Notes under the pieces: generated by a model
Databases searched by the model: none
The model's input: the letters and a program-made list of their open reading frames with translations, nothing else
What the model was told of the DNA's origin: nothing
Shown here: positions 44,989 to 53,083 of the stretch, piece by piece
Position numbering within the stretch: the first letter of the stretch is position 1
How the letters are laid out: every line of letters starts with the position of its first letter
Assembly (NCBI RefSeq): GCF_017921835.1
Contig: NZ_JAGEMN010000001.1
Span: 613,874-677,873 of the forward strand
Length of the DNA stretch: 64,000 nucleotides
Direction: 5' to 3'
DNA from: Sporosarcina sp. 6E9
Lineage (GTDB): Bacteria; Bacillota; Bacilli; Bacillales_A; Planococcaceae
Made by a program: the position numbers and the translations under genes

Positions 44989-46728
44989 ATGAGTGAGTAC
45001 AGAGAAATAATCGTTGAGAGGGAAGTACCTTGCACAGTAAGAGATGGGGTTACATTATATGCTAATATTTATCGACCCCAAGGTGAAGGAAAATTTCCTG
45101 TTTTATTATCTAGACTACCTTATAATAAAAACCTTCCAGAGTTTTCCCATCGATATATCGATCCGATTAGAATCGCGATGAATGGGTATATTGTCATTAT
45201 TCAAGACGTACGTGGACGTTTTGCTTCAGAAGGTGTGTTTGAACCCTATATACAAGAACTCGAAGATGGCTACGATACAGTAGAATGGGCAGCCAAACTG
45301 CCTTATTCCACTGGTGAGGTGGGGATGTTCGGCTTATCTTATTACGGATTTACGCAACTATATGCAGCACTTGAACGTCCGCCTTCTTTGAAGGCAATAT
45401 TTCCTGCACAGACTAGAAGCTTGTCACGGAATGATCTGTTTTATAGAGACGGTGTTTATGAATTGGCGTTTATTGAAACTTGGATGCTTGACTCGATTGC
45501 ACCTGATTATTTGAAAAGAGTGGGAAGCGGCGATTTCAAAGAAACAATGGACGAAATTAGCCATGATTTAAATAATATTGATGAGTGGTATAAACATAAA
45601 CCATTTAAAAAGTGGCCACCAATTAGTAAACACCCAGAATTAGAGACACTCATTAATAAGTATTTAAATCAAGAATTAGGTAATGAACTACTTGCGGAAA
45701 AAGTTGCGGAAAATGAAAAACGCAGGAATATCGAAATTCCTGCTTATCATTTAGCAGGGTGGTATGACAGTCACTTGGCGCCAACTTTGATGAATTACGA
45801 GGAAATGCAAAGTGCAAAAAATAATCAAAAACTGATTATTGGACCATGGGCGCATGGCCAATTTGACTCGGATATTGGAGAACGTTCCTTCGGTGTCAAT
45901 AGCTCTGGAAATTCAATTGAAGGGGAAGTTGATATTACGACTCTTCATATCGAATGGTTTAACCATTGGCTCAAAGGTAACAATACGAGCATCGATGTCG
46001 ACGAGGATCCGGTGAAATTATTTGTAATGGGTATTAACGAATGGCGTTCTGAAAAAGAATGGCCGCTGAAACGAACCGTTTATACGCCTTTTTACTTTCA
46101 AAGTGATGGTCGGGCAAATACGGATATGAATTCTGGTCGATTACTAACGAAACCTGCTGAAGCAACACAAAAAGATTACTACATTCATAATCCGAATAAT
46201 CCCGTTCCTAGTCTTGGAGGGGGAACTTTATTTTTCAAAGGGAGAAATAATGGCCCGCGTGATCAACGGCAGATTGAAAAAAGAGAAGACGTCGTTGTTT
46301 ATACATCCGAACCTTTAACCGAACCTTTAGAAGTGACGGGCTGGGTGAAAGTTAATCTGTGGGCGTCATCTGATGCTACGGATACTGATTTTACGGCAAA
46401 ACTTGTAGATGTTTTACCCGATGGTACTGCTTATAACCTAACAGACGGAATTGTTCGTGCGAAGTATCGCAATGAAGATTCAGAAGAAAAGAGTTTGAAT
46501 GGGGAAGTTGTTCAATATGAAATCGATTTGTGGGCAACAAGCAATGTGTTTTTACCAGGCCATTGCATCCGTATCGAAATCGCATCAAGTAACTTTCCAA
46601 GATTTGATGTGAATCCAAATACTGGGGATACGACGCTGGATACAGTTGAAATGATCCCTGCGAAACAAACGATCTATCATGGTGCCATGTATCCTTCTCA
46701 TATGGTACTTCCAGTTATACCTGAATAG
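44989..46728 (+). CDS. CocE/NonD family hydrolase (X-Pro dipeptidyl-peptidase-like)
   Basis: Alpha/beta-hydrolase of the S15/CocE group, 579 residues. The nucleophile serine lies in GLSYYG (MFGLSYYGFTQLYAAL), the oxyanion region is DVRGRFASEG, and a His is expected in HGQFDSDIG (PWAHGQF). A C-terminal jelly-roll domain (VVVYTSEPLTEPLEVTGWVKV...) is typical. ATG 44989 follows AATAGGAGTG, so the gene is probably co-transcribed with opuA. Ester or proline-peptide hydrolysis is the likely class; a link with betaine or choline ester use is speculation. Confidence 0.86.
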   Translation: MSEYREIIVEREVPCTVRDGVTLYANIYRPQGEGKFPVLLSRLPYNKNLPEFSHRYIDPIRIAMNGYIVIIQDVRGRFASEGVFEPYIQELEDGYDTVEWAAKLPYSTGEVGMFGLSYYGFTQLYAALERPPSLKAIFPAQTRSLSRNDLFYRDGVYELAFIETWMLDSIAPDYLKRVGSGDFKETMDEISHDLNNIDEWYKHKPFKKWPPISKHPELETLINKYLNQELGNELLAEKVAENEKRRNIEIPAYHLAGWYDSHLAPTLMNYEEMQSAKNNQKLIIGPWAHGQFDSDIGERSFGVNSSGNSIEGEVDITTLHIEWFNHWLKGNNTSIDVDEDPVKLFVMGINEWRSEKEWPLKRTVYTPFYFQSDGRANTDMNSGRLLTKPAEATQKDYYIHNPNNPVPSLGGGTLFFKGRNNGPRDQRQIEKREDVVVYTSEPLTEPLEVTGWVKVNLWASSDATDTDFTAKLVDVLPDGTAYNLTDGIVRAKYRNEDSEEKSLNGEVVQYEIDLWATSNVFLPGHCIRIEIASSNFPRFDVNPNTGDTTLDTVEMIPAKQTIYHGAMYPSHMVLPVIPE

Positions 46729-46747
46729 TTGAATAGAAGAACGATGC

Positions 46748-46783
46748 AAAAAGCAAACCGTGTTTAATGGTTTGCTTTTTTGC
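46748..46783 (+). terminator. Terminator of the opuA-hydrolase operon
   Basis: AAAAAGCAAACC (46748-46759) pairs with GGTTTGCTTTTT (46769-46780), followed by T. Confidence 0.87.
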
Positions 46784-46864
46784 ATATGGCTCGTTGGTAG
46801 TCTGATTTGTTTATGAAAACTTAAATAAGGAAATAGTAAAATGTATGTATATCTTGCAATCTCG

Positions 46865-46927
46865 TTGGAAGCGGTTGCAAAACATGTATATACAAGTTAT
46901 AATAAAATCAATGCATGTATAGACAAG
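46865..46927 (+). promoter_or_regulatory. tre promoter with cre site and two TreR-like operators
   Basis: -35 TTGCAA (46875-46880) and -10 TATAAT (46898-46903), 17-nt spacer. A CcpA catabolite site, TGGAAGCGGTTGCA (46866-46879), overlaps the -35. Operator 1 ATGTATATACAAGT (46884-46897) fills the spacer exactly, and operator 2 ATGTATAGACAAGT (46916-46929) follows the -10. Both resemble the TreR box TTGTATATACAA. The layout predicts trehalose-6-phosphate induction and glucose repression. Confidence 0.82.
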
Positions 46928-46943
46928 TAGAGGAGAGATATTA

Positions 46944-47441
46944 ATGTTGAAAAAACTATTTGGAAAAAAAGAAGTTATTAAAGAAGAAACAATCTTAGCT
47001 CCACTTACTGGCTCGGTCGTTCAGATCGAGGAGGTACCGGACCCTGTATTCTCTCAAAGAATGCTAGGGGATGGGATTGCGATTATGCCTACAGATGGCA
47101 CTGTAGTAGCCCCGTTTGAAGCGGAAATTGTTCAAGTATTCCCTACAAAACACGCAATTGGTCTACGTGGGAAGTCTGGTCTTGAGGTTTTGATTCATAT
47201 TGGATTGGAAACGGTTGCCTTAAATGGAGAAGGATTTGAAACATTTGTACAACAAGGAGATAAAGTTTCGGCAGGGGATAAACTCGTCAAGTTCGACATG
47301 GACTATGTTAATGAAAATGCAAACAGTCTTGTTACGCCAATTACATTAACTAATGGTGAAGTCGTAGAAAACTTTACAGTCACCGAGGAATCATCCGTTG
47401 TTGCCGGTGAAACAACATTAATACGCGTAAAAATAAAATAA
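46944..47441 (+). CDS. PTS EIIA component, glucose type, of the trehalose system
   Basis: A 165-residue cytoplasmic phosphocarrier of the EIIA-Glc family. The phosphorylated His sits in EVLIHIGLETV and the second active-site His in PTKHAIGLR. Also present: ILAPLTGSVVQIEEVPDPVFSQRMLGDGIAI at the N-terminus. TreP downstream lacks its own EIIA domain, so this protein should donate phosphate to it; B. subtilis instead borrows EIIA from other systems. ATG follows GAGGAGAG. First gene of the tre operon. Confidence 0.9.
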   Translation: MLKKLFGKKEVIKEETILAPLTGSVVQIEEVPDPVFSQRMLGDGIAIMPTDGTVVAPFEAEIVQVFPTKHAIGLRGKSGLEVLIHIGLETVALNGEGFETFVQQGDKVSAGDKLVKFDMDYVNENANSLVTPITLTNGEVVENFTVTEESSVVAGETTLIRVKIK

Positions 47442-47459
47442 ACGGTTGGGGGAATTAGA

Positions 47460-48866
47460 ATGGAGTACTCGAAAGAAGCCAAACAGATAATCGAAGCTGT
47501 TGGTGGTAAAGATAATATTGCAGCCGTTACACATTGTGTAACAAGACTGCGATTTGCATTAAATGATGAGTCAAAAGTAGACGCAGGAGCATTGAGCGAC
47601 TTGAAAATTGTCAAGGGGACCTTCTCGGCGAACGGACAATATCAAGTGGTTATCGGTCAAGGAACAGTCGATAAAGTATTTGCGGCAATGAATAAAGAAA
47701 GCGGGATAGGCGAATCATCAAAAGAAGAAGTGAAAGAGGCTGCTTCTAAAAAACAAAATCCATTGCAACGGGCTATCAAAACGTTAGCGGATATATTCAT
47801 CCCGATTTTACCGGCCATTGTTACAGCTGGTTTATTAATGGGAATCAACAACATTCTCACGAATCCAGGGATATTCTATAAAACACAATCTATTATTGAT
47901 GTCCATGAGCAATGGGTCGGCGTAGCGGATATGATTAATATTATCGCGAATACGGCCTTCGTCTTTTTACCTGCCTTAATCGGTTGGTCGGCGGTTAAAC
48001 GGTTTGGCGGAAGTGAAATATTAGGCGTTGTGTTAGGGCTGATTTTAGTCCATCCTGACTTACTGAATGCGTGGGCTTACGGTGAAGCGCTAGCTGGAGA
48101 AGGCATTCCGACATGGAATTTATTCGGTTTAGAAATTAATAAAATCGGTTATCAAGGTCAGGTATTACCTGTATTATTTGCATCTTGGATACTCGCTAAG
48201 TTGGAAATCGGGCTTAGAAAACGAGTTATTGATTCATTGCAATTATTGGTTGTTGCACCAATCGCGTTACTTGTAACAGGTGTTTTAACATTTATTATTA
48301 TTGGTCCGATCACATTCGTTATTGGTAATTTTATTACAGATGGCTTAGTAGCAATCTTTGATTCATATGCGTTAATTGGTGGATTAGTATACGGAGCAAT
48401 TTATGCACCTTTAGTTATTACGGGCATGCATCATACATTCCTAGCAGTAGATTTACAGTTAATCGGTAGCACAGGGGCGACGTTCTTATGGCCGATTCTA
48501 GCTTTATCAAATATCGCGCAAGGATCTGCGGCGTTTGCGATGATGCTCGCAACAAGAGATGAAAGATTACGCGGATTATCTGGAACATCTGGAATTTCCG
48601 CATGGCTCGGTATTACAGAACCAGCGATGTTCGGCGTCAACTTGCGATATAGATATCCATTTATTGCGGCTATCATCGGTTCATCAATTGCTGCGGCATT
48701 TATAACATTCCAGAAAGTCCTTGCCACTTCCATTGGCGTTGGCGGGGTCCCTGGAATATTCTCGATAATTCCGAGCGGTTGGGTTTCATTCATCATCGGA
48801 ATGGTCATTGTTATCATCGTTCCATTTGTCATAACATTTGTGATTGCAAAACGGAAGAAAGACTAA
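47460..48866 (+). CDS. treP: PTS trehalose-specific EIIBC component
   Basis: Trehalose uptake and phosphorylation, 468 residues. The EIIB domain (1-80) has the phosphocysteine motif THCVTRLRFAL. The EIIC membrane domain (about 105-460) carries the trehalose/beta-glucoside features GMHHTFLAVDLQLIGSTGATFLWPILALSNIAQGSAA and GITEPAMFGVNLRYRYPF. No EIIA domain follows. ATG is 7-8 nt after GGGGGAA. Between the EIIA gene and phosphotrehalase in one transcript. Confidence 0.94.
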   Translation: MEYSKEAKQIIEAVGGKDNIAAVTHCVTRLRFALNDESKVDAGALSDLKIVKGTFSANGQYQVVIGQGTVDKVFAAMNKESGIGESSKEEVKEAASKKQNPLQRAIKTLADIFIPILPAIVTAGLLMGINNILTNPGIFYKTQSIIDVHEQWVGVADMINIIANTAFVFLPALIGWSAVKRFGGSEILGVVLGLILVHPDLLNAWAYGEALAGEGIPTWNLFGLEINKIGYQGQVLPVLFASWILAKLEIGLRKRVIDSLQLLVVAPIALLVTGVLTFIIIGPITFVIGNFITDGLVAIFDSYALIGGLVYGAIYAPLVITGMHHTFLAVDLQLIGSTGATFLWPILALSNIAQGSAAFAMMLATRDERLRGLSGTSGISAWLGITEPAMFGVNLRYRYPFIAAIIGSSIAAAFITFQKVLATSIGVGGVPGIFSIIPSGWVSFIIGMVIVIIVPFVITFVIAKRKKD

Positions 48867-48898
48867 TTATACAACTAGATTACTGAGGTGCTTGTTAA

Positions 48899-50557
48899 AT
48901 GAATAACACATGGTGGAAAGAGACGGTAGTTTATCAAATTTATCCTAAAAGTTTTATGGATACAACGGGAAGCGGAACAGGTGATATTAAAGGAATCACA
49001 ACAAAATTAGATTATCTGAAAGAATTAGGCGTGGATGTTATTTGGTTAACACCGGTTTACCAATCTCCACAAAATGACAATGGCTATGATATCAGCGATT
49101 ATTATTCCATAGATGAGTCATTCGGTACCATGGAAGACTTTGAAGAGTTGCTCGAAGAGACCCATAATCGCGGCATGAAACTAATTATGGATCTTGTGAT
49201 TAATCACACATCAACAGAACATGAATGGTTTAAAAAATCCGCTAGCTCCAAGGACAGTGAATACCGAGACTTCTATATTTGGAAAGACCCTGTTGACGGA
49301 AAAGAACCGAATAACTGGCAGTCCAAATTTGGTGGATCTGCCTGGGGGTATGATGAAAACACAGAACAATATTATTTACACCTATTTGACAAAACGCAAG
49401 CCGATTTGAATTGGGAAAATGAAACAGTCCGTAAAAAGCTTTATGAAATGATTCAATTCTGGGCAGATAAAGGTATCGACGGTTTCCGTCTGGACGTTAT
49501 CAATTTGGTTTCCAAAAATCAAGAATTCCCGAATGATGATATTGGTGATGGACGCAGGTTCTATACGGATGGACCTAAAATTCATCAGTATTTACATGAA
49601 ATGAATGAGGCAGTTCTTTCACCTAATCAGCTCATGACTGTAGGCGAGATGTCTTCGACAACGCTCGAGAGTTGTATCCTGTATACGCAAGAAGAACGAA
49701 AAGAATTAGACATGACATTCCAATTCCACCATTTGAAAGTGGACTATCCTGAAGGAGAGAAATGGACAAAAGCGCCATTTGATTTTATTCAACTTAAGGA
49801 AATTCTTGCGCATTGGCAAGTCGGGATGCATGAAGGAAATGGTTGGAATGCGCTGTTTTGGTGCAACCATGACCAACCACGTATTGTGTCAAGACTAGGC
49901 GATGATCAGAAATATCACGCTGAATCAGCAAAAATGCTTGCAACAACCATCCATATGATGAATGGAACGCCTTATATTTATCAAGGTGAAGAAATCGGCA
50001 TGACGAACCCTAATTTCAACGACATTAGTGATTATCGTGATGTTGAATCATTAAATGCCTATGAGATAATGAAAAACGATGGTAAATCAGAACAAGAAAT
50101 CATCGGAATCTTGCAGCAAAAATCTCGTGATAATGCAAGAACACCAATGCAGTGGTCAACGGAGAAAAACGCTGGATTTACTACAGAAACACCGTGGATA
50201 GAAGTTGCGAACAACTATCCAGAAATAAATGCTGAAAAAGCATTATCAGAACCAGACTCAATCTTTAACCACTATAAAGAATTGATAGCGCTGAGAAAGC
50301 AGTATCCGATAATTGTCCACGGCGACTTTAAAATGCTTTTGGAAGATCATCAAAGCGTGTTTGCCTATACAAGAAATTGGGGAAATGAAACCGTTCTTGT
50401 CGTAAATAACTTTTACGGTGAAGAAGTAACAGTCGGCTTTGATTTAAACGTCTCCGAAGAAGTTGAAATACTGAATTCAAATTACAAGGATTCCGAGCGT
50501 AATCTGGATGAATTGACATTGAGACCTTATGAATCAGTTGTGTATTACGTTAGATAA
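48899..50557 (+). CDS. treA: Alpha,alpha-phosphotrehalase (trehalose-6-phosphate hydrolase)
   Basis: GH13 enzyme splitting trehalose-6-phosphate into glucose and glucose-6-phosphate in the cytoplasm. 552 residues. Conserved regions: DLVINHTS, GFRLDVINL with nucleophile Asp199, VGEMSS with acid/base Glu250, and WCNHDQPR with Asp325. The N-terminus WWKETVVYQIYPKSF and the loop GDIKGITTKLDYLKELGVD are typical of TreA/TreC. Co-transcribed with treP and treR. Confidence 0.94.
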   Translation: MNNTWWKETVVYQIYPKSFMDTTGSGTGDIKGITTKLDYLKELGVDVIWLTPVYQSPQNDNGYDISDYYSIDESFGTMEDFEELLEETHNRGMKLIMDLVINHTSTEHEWFKKSASSKDSEYRDFYIWKDPVDGKEPNNWQSKFGGSAWGYDENTEQYYLHLFDKTQADLNWENETVRKKLYEMIQFWADKGIDGFRLDVINLVSKNQEFPNDDIGDGRRFYTDGPKIHQYLHEMNEAVLSPNQLMTVGEMSSTTLESCILYTQEERKELDMTFQFHHLKVDYPEGEKWTKAPFDFIQLKEILAHWQVGMHEGNGWNALFWCNHDQPRIVSRLGDDQKYHAESAKMLATTIHMMNGTPYIYQGEEIGMTNPNFNDISDYRDVESLNAYEIMKNDGKSEQEIIGILQQKSRDNARTPMQWSTEKNAGFTTETPWIEVANNYPEINAEKALSEPDSIFNHYKELIALRKQYPIIVHGDFKMLLEDHQSVFAYTRNWGNETVLVVNNFYGEEVTVGFDLNVSEEVEILNSNYKDSERNLDELTLRPYESVVYYVR

Positions 50558-50569
50558 TGAGGTTGTAAA

Positions 50570-51283
50570 ATGAAAAAATATTTAGCTATTTATCACGACT
50601 TGGTCGATAAAACGAAAAGTAACTATTGGGGGGATGCAGAAATGCTTCCTTCCGAAAATAGTTTAACAGAGAAATATGATGTATCTCGCGAAACCATTCG
50701 AAAAGCGTTGGATTTGCTTGCGCAAAACGGCTATATTCAAAAAGTTCGCGGTAAAGGTTCAGTTATTCTCAATGTAAATAAATTCGACTTTCCCGTTTCT
50801 GGAATCGTAAGTTTTAAAGAGCTTGCAACAAACTTGCAAATTGAGACAAATACGATCGTAAATGAGTTGTCTCTGGTGGAGGCGGATGAAAAACTACAAG
50901 TGAAATTAGATCTAGTTCCAAAAGAATTAGTATGGAAAGTAGCCCGCATCCGTGAAATAGCAGGTGAAAAAGTAATCTTGGATAAAGATTATTTTAATAA
51001 AAGCATCGTTCCTGTATTAACAAAGGGAGTTTGTGAAGATTCTATTTATGAATACTTGGAAAATAAGTTGAACTTAACAATCAGTTATGCACAAAAAGAA
51101 ATTACAGTTGAAGAACCGACAAAAGAGGATCGGGACCTACTGGATTTAGACGGTCATTCAAATATCGTCATTATTAAAAGCATGGTATTTTTGGATGATA
51201 CGACTTTATTTCAATATACCGAATCTCGCCACCGTCCTGATAAATTTCAATTTGTAGATTTTGCACGTAGAACGCGGAATTAG
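50570..51283 (+). CDS. treR: Trehalose operon repressor TreR
   Basis: GntR/HutC regulator of 237 residues. N-terminal winged helix (EMLPSENSLTEKYDVSRETIRKALDLLAQNGYIQKVRGKGS) and C-terminal UTRA effector domain (about 75-230), which binds trehalose-6-phosphate in the family. It starts 12 nt after treA and should bind the two palindromic boxes at the promoter. The operon order treP-treA-treR matches B. subtilis. Confidence 0.93.
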   Translation: MKKYLAIYHDLVDKTKSNYWGDAEMLPSENSLTEKYDVSRETIRKALDLLAQNGYIQKVRGKGSVILNVNKFDFPVSGIVSFKELATNLQIETNTIVNELSLVEADEKLQVKLDLVPKELVWKVARIREIAGEKVILDKDYFNKSIVPVLTKGVCEDSIYEYLENKLNLTISYAQKEITVEEPTKEDRDLLDLDGHSNIVIIKSMVFLDDTTLFQYTESRHRPDKFQFVDFARRTRN

Positions 51284-51332
51284 AAAAAGTCCATTTCGTC
51301 AATTTACTTTCAATTGATGGAATGGACTTTTA
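51284..51332. terminator. Bidirectional terminator between treR and sspI
   Basis: AAAAGTCCATT (51285-51295) pairs with AATGGACTTTT (51321-51331), with inner GTCAATT/AATTGAT; T-rich on both ends. Confidence 0.85.
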
Positions 51333-51337
51333 TGTTC

Positions 51338-51550
51338 TTAACCGGCTTGAAATACTTTCGCGAGTTCGTTGGTCATTTGTGATTTTTCTTGTTCACCTGA
51401 ACTATTCCAGAGTTTTTCAAAAAAGACTCCAAGTCCAGGTAACAAGTGTTCTTCGCCTCGCTTGATGGCATCTTCGACAACTCCGCGAATATCTTCAGCT
51501 GAGTTGTTTGTCATGTTTGCTGTGATTGCATCTCTAATTTGAAAATCCAT
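51338..51550 (-). CDS. sspI: Small acid-soluble spore protein SspI
   Basis: A 70-residue minor SASP made in the forespore. FQIRDAITANMTNN and LPGLGVFFEKLWNSS are the SspI marks. GGGAGG ribosome site about 9 nt before ATG. It shows the organism makes endospores. Lies convergent with treR and divergent from ysgA, the same neighbourhood as in B. subtilis. Forespore sigma-G control is expected from the family but not checked here. Confidence 0.92.
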   Translation of the reverse strand: MDFQIRDAITANMTNNSAEDIRGVVEDAIKRGEEHLLPGLGVFFEKLWNSSGEQEKSQMTNELAKVFQAG

Positions 51551-51641
51551 AGCATCAGCCTCCCGATATCATTTTGTACACATTTATCGCCAATTATACG
51601 GTCATTTGATACACTGAAAAGAAAAAGGTGGATATATATTT

Positions 51642-52406
51642 ATGAAGCGCATTGAATCAATCCAAAACTCACTTGTGAAACATTGGAAAAAACTTGTTTT
51701 AACAAGGAAAGAACGAGATAAATCGAAAGAATTTCTAGTTGAAGGGTTTCATCTTGTTGAAGAAGCATTAAAAGTGGAAAATACGGTTCTTTCATTGATT
51801 GTTCGTGAAGGCGTAGTAATTCCGGATAATTGGAATACTGATAAAGTAGAGATAGTGGAAGTCAATCAAGCAGTAGCAAAAGAGATTGCGGAAACCGAAC
51901 AATCGCAAGGTATTTTCGCATATTGCCGTCAACCGGAATATGATGAAGAAATGTATTCTTCTTGGACAAAGTTACTGTTAATCGATTCTGTGCAGGATCC
52001 GGGGAATGTCGGAACGATGATTCGGACAGCAGATGCGGCAGGAATGGATGCAGTTATTCTTGGTTCAGGAACCGCAGATCCATATAATCCCAAAACTGTG
52101 CGTGCTGCGCAAGGATCTAACTTCAACATTCCAGTTGTAAGAGGGGATCTTGTGCAGTGGATTCAAAACTTGAAAGATGAAGGAATTCGAGTCTTGGGAA
52201 CTGGGCTGACGAATGCATCGAATTATTCGGATGTTGAGATGGATTCTAAGTTTGCACTTATTATGGGAAATGAAGGAAGTGGAGTCAGTCCTGATTTATT
52301 AGCATTGACTGATAAAGTTGTGAAAATACCTTTGTACGGGAAAGCTGAATCGTTGAATGTTGCTGTTGCGACGGGGATACTTTTGTATGCTTATAGTATG
52401 AAGTAA
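51642..52406 (+). CDS. ysgA: TrmH/SpoU family RNA 2'-O-methyltransferase (YsgA)
   Basis: A 254-residue methyltransferase with a knotted SPOUT fold. N-terminal substrate-binding domain (IQNSLVKHWKKLVLTRKERDKSKEFLVEGFHLVEEAL), then the catalytic motifs LLIDSVQDPGNVGTMIRTADAAG, LGSGTADPYNPKTVRAAQGS and LIMGNEGSGVSPDLLALTDKVVKIPLYGKAESLNVAVA. Target is probably 23S rRNA or tRNA; the exact site is unknown. It precedes pheST, as in B. subtilis. Confidence 0.92.
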   Translation: MKRIESIQNSLVKHWKKLVLTRKERDKSKEFLVEGFHLVEEALKVENTVLSLIVREGVVIPDNWNTDKVEIVEVNQAVAKEIAETEQSQGIFAYCRQPEYDEEMYSSWTKLLLIDSVQDPGNVGTMIRTADAAGMDAVILGSGTADPYNPKTVRAAQGSNFNIPVVRGDLVQWIQNLKDEGIRVLGTGLTNASNYSDVEMDSKFALIMGNEGSGVSPDLLALTDKVVKIPLYGKAESLNVAVATGILLYAYSMK

Positions 52407-52526
52407 GTAATAGCTAATAGGGAATAGTTGAAAAGTTCATTATGCAAGTGATTATTATCTTGTTGAACTGTTGATTACCGTTTTATCGATTGGATATCAG
52501 TTTTATGTGAGCAGATGGTCCTGACT

Positions 52527-52578
52527 TGCAAGCAAATTCATTTTAGTGCAAGCAAAACATCCACAACTGCAAGCAAAA
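52527..52578 (+). repeat. Three direct repeats TGCAAGCAAA upstream of the pheST promoter
   Basis: TGCAAGCAAA at 52527-52536, TGCAAGCAAAA at 52547-52557 and TGCAAGCAAAA at 52568-52578. Starts are spaced 20 and 21 bp, about two helical turns, ending 32 nt before the -35. Short homologous sequence (ACTT/AACT) precedes two of the copies. The face-of-helix spacing would suit a DNA-binding protein; a decayed minisatellite is the alternative. Confidence 0.55.
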
Positions 52579-52610
52579 CCATCCAAACGTGTTTTATGAA
52601 GGATATGTTG

Positions 52611-52639
52611 TTGAATAACCTCAGCCATTCGGGTATACT
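52611..52639 (+). promoter_or_regulatory. SigA-type promoter of pheST
   Basis: TTGAAT (52611-52616) and TATACT (52634-52639), 17-nt spacer, immediately before the T-box leader. Confidence 0.78.
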
Positions 52640-52654
52640 TAAAGATAATTGAAA

Positions 52655-52917
52655 TAAAAAAAGCTTTGATTGGGAAAAGTAAATGATTGATGAACCAAAA
52701 GGGAGTTTGCGCCTTGATTGAAAGCGCAGATAGGTTTTGTTTGTTTATGTTCACCCCATGAGCTGCCGCCGGGACTAGAGAAATCTATAAAGGCGTGCCG
52801 GCACCGGACCGTTAACCGATTTGAGAGATCATACGGATTTATGTATCGTATGGTAATCAGGGTGGTACCGCGAAATTACGTCCTCGTCCCTTTTATAGGG
52901 GCGGGGATTTTTTGCAT
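52655..52917 (+). promoter_or_regulatory. T-box leader of pheST (phenylalanine-responsive)
   Basis: T-box sequence AGGGTGGTACCGCG at 52859-52872, following AATC. The terminator hairpin follows (about 52881-52907: CGTCCTCGTCCC with GGGGCGGGGA, then TTTTTTG). The upstream stem I region includes GGGAAAAGTAA and, on its 3' side, a TTC codon at 52750-52752 as plausible Phe specifier. Not folded computationally. Uncharged tRNA-Phe should allow read-through into pheST. Confidence 0.88.
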
Positions 52918-52926
52918 CTAGTTTAT

Positions 52927-53049
52927 GGGCGCCAGACGCTCGAGGTCACAAGTCGATCCCGCTAGGGAGGGATTGAACTTCATCCCTCTTGGGCAAAACG
53001 CACCGCACTGCGGGCTCGACTTGTGCTTGTCGCGTCTAAGCGGACGCCC
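52927..53049. repeat. GC-rich 123-bp foldback between T-box and pheS
   Basis: Nested arms: GGGCG (52927-52931)/CGCCC (53045-53049), AGACGC (52934-52939)/GCGTCT (53032-53037), CACAAGTCGA (52947-52956)/TCGACTTGTG (53016-53025) and CCCGC (52958-52962)/GCGGG (53010-53014). A separate inner hairpin is GAGGGAT (52967-52973)/ATCCCTC (52982-52988). Much higher G+C than the flanks and non-coding. It looks like a dispersed palindromic repeat inserted in the pheS 5' untranslated region. Confidence 0.75.
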
Positions 53050-53083
53050 AACACTTTTGCTGAATTTGAAAGGAGCATGAAAA

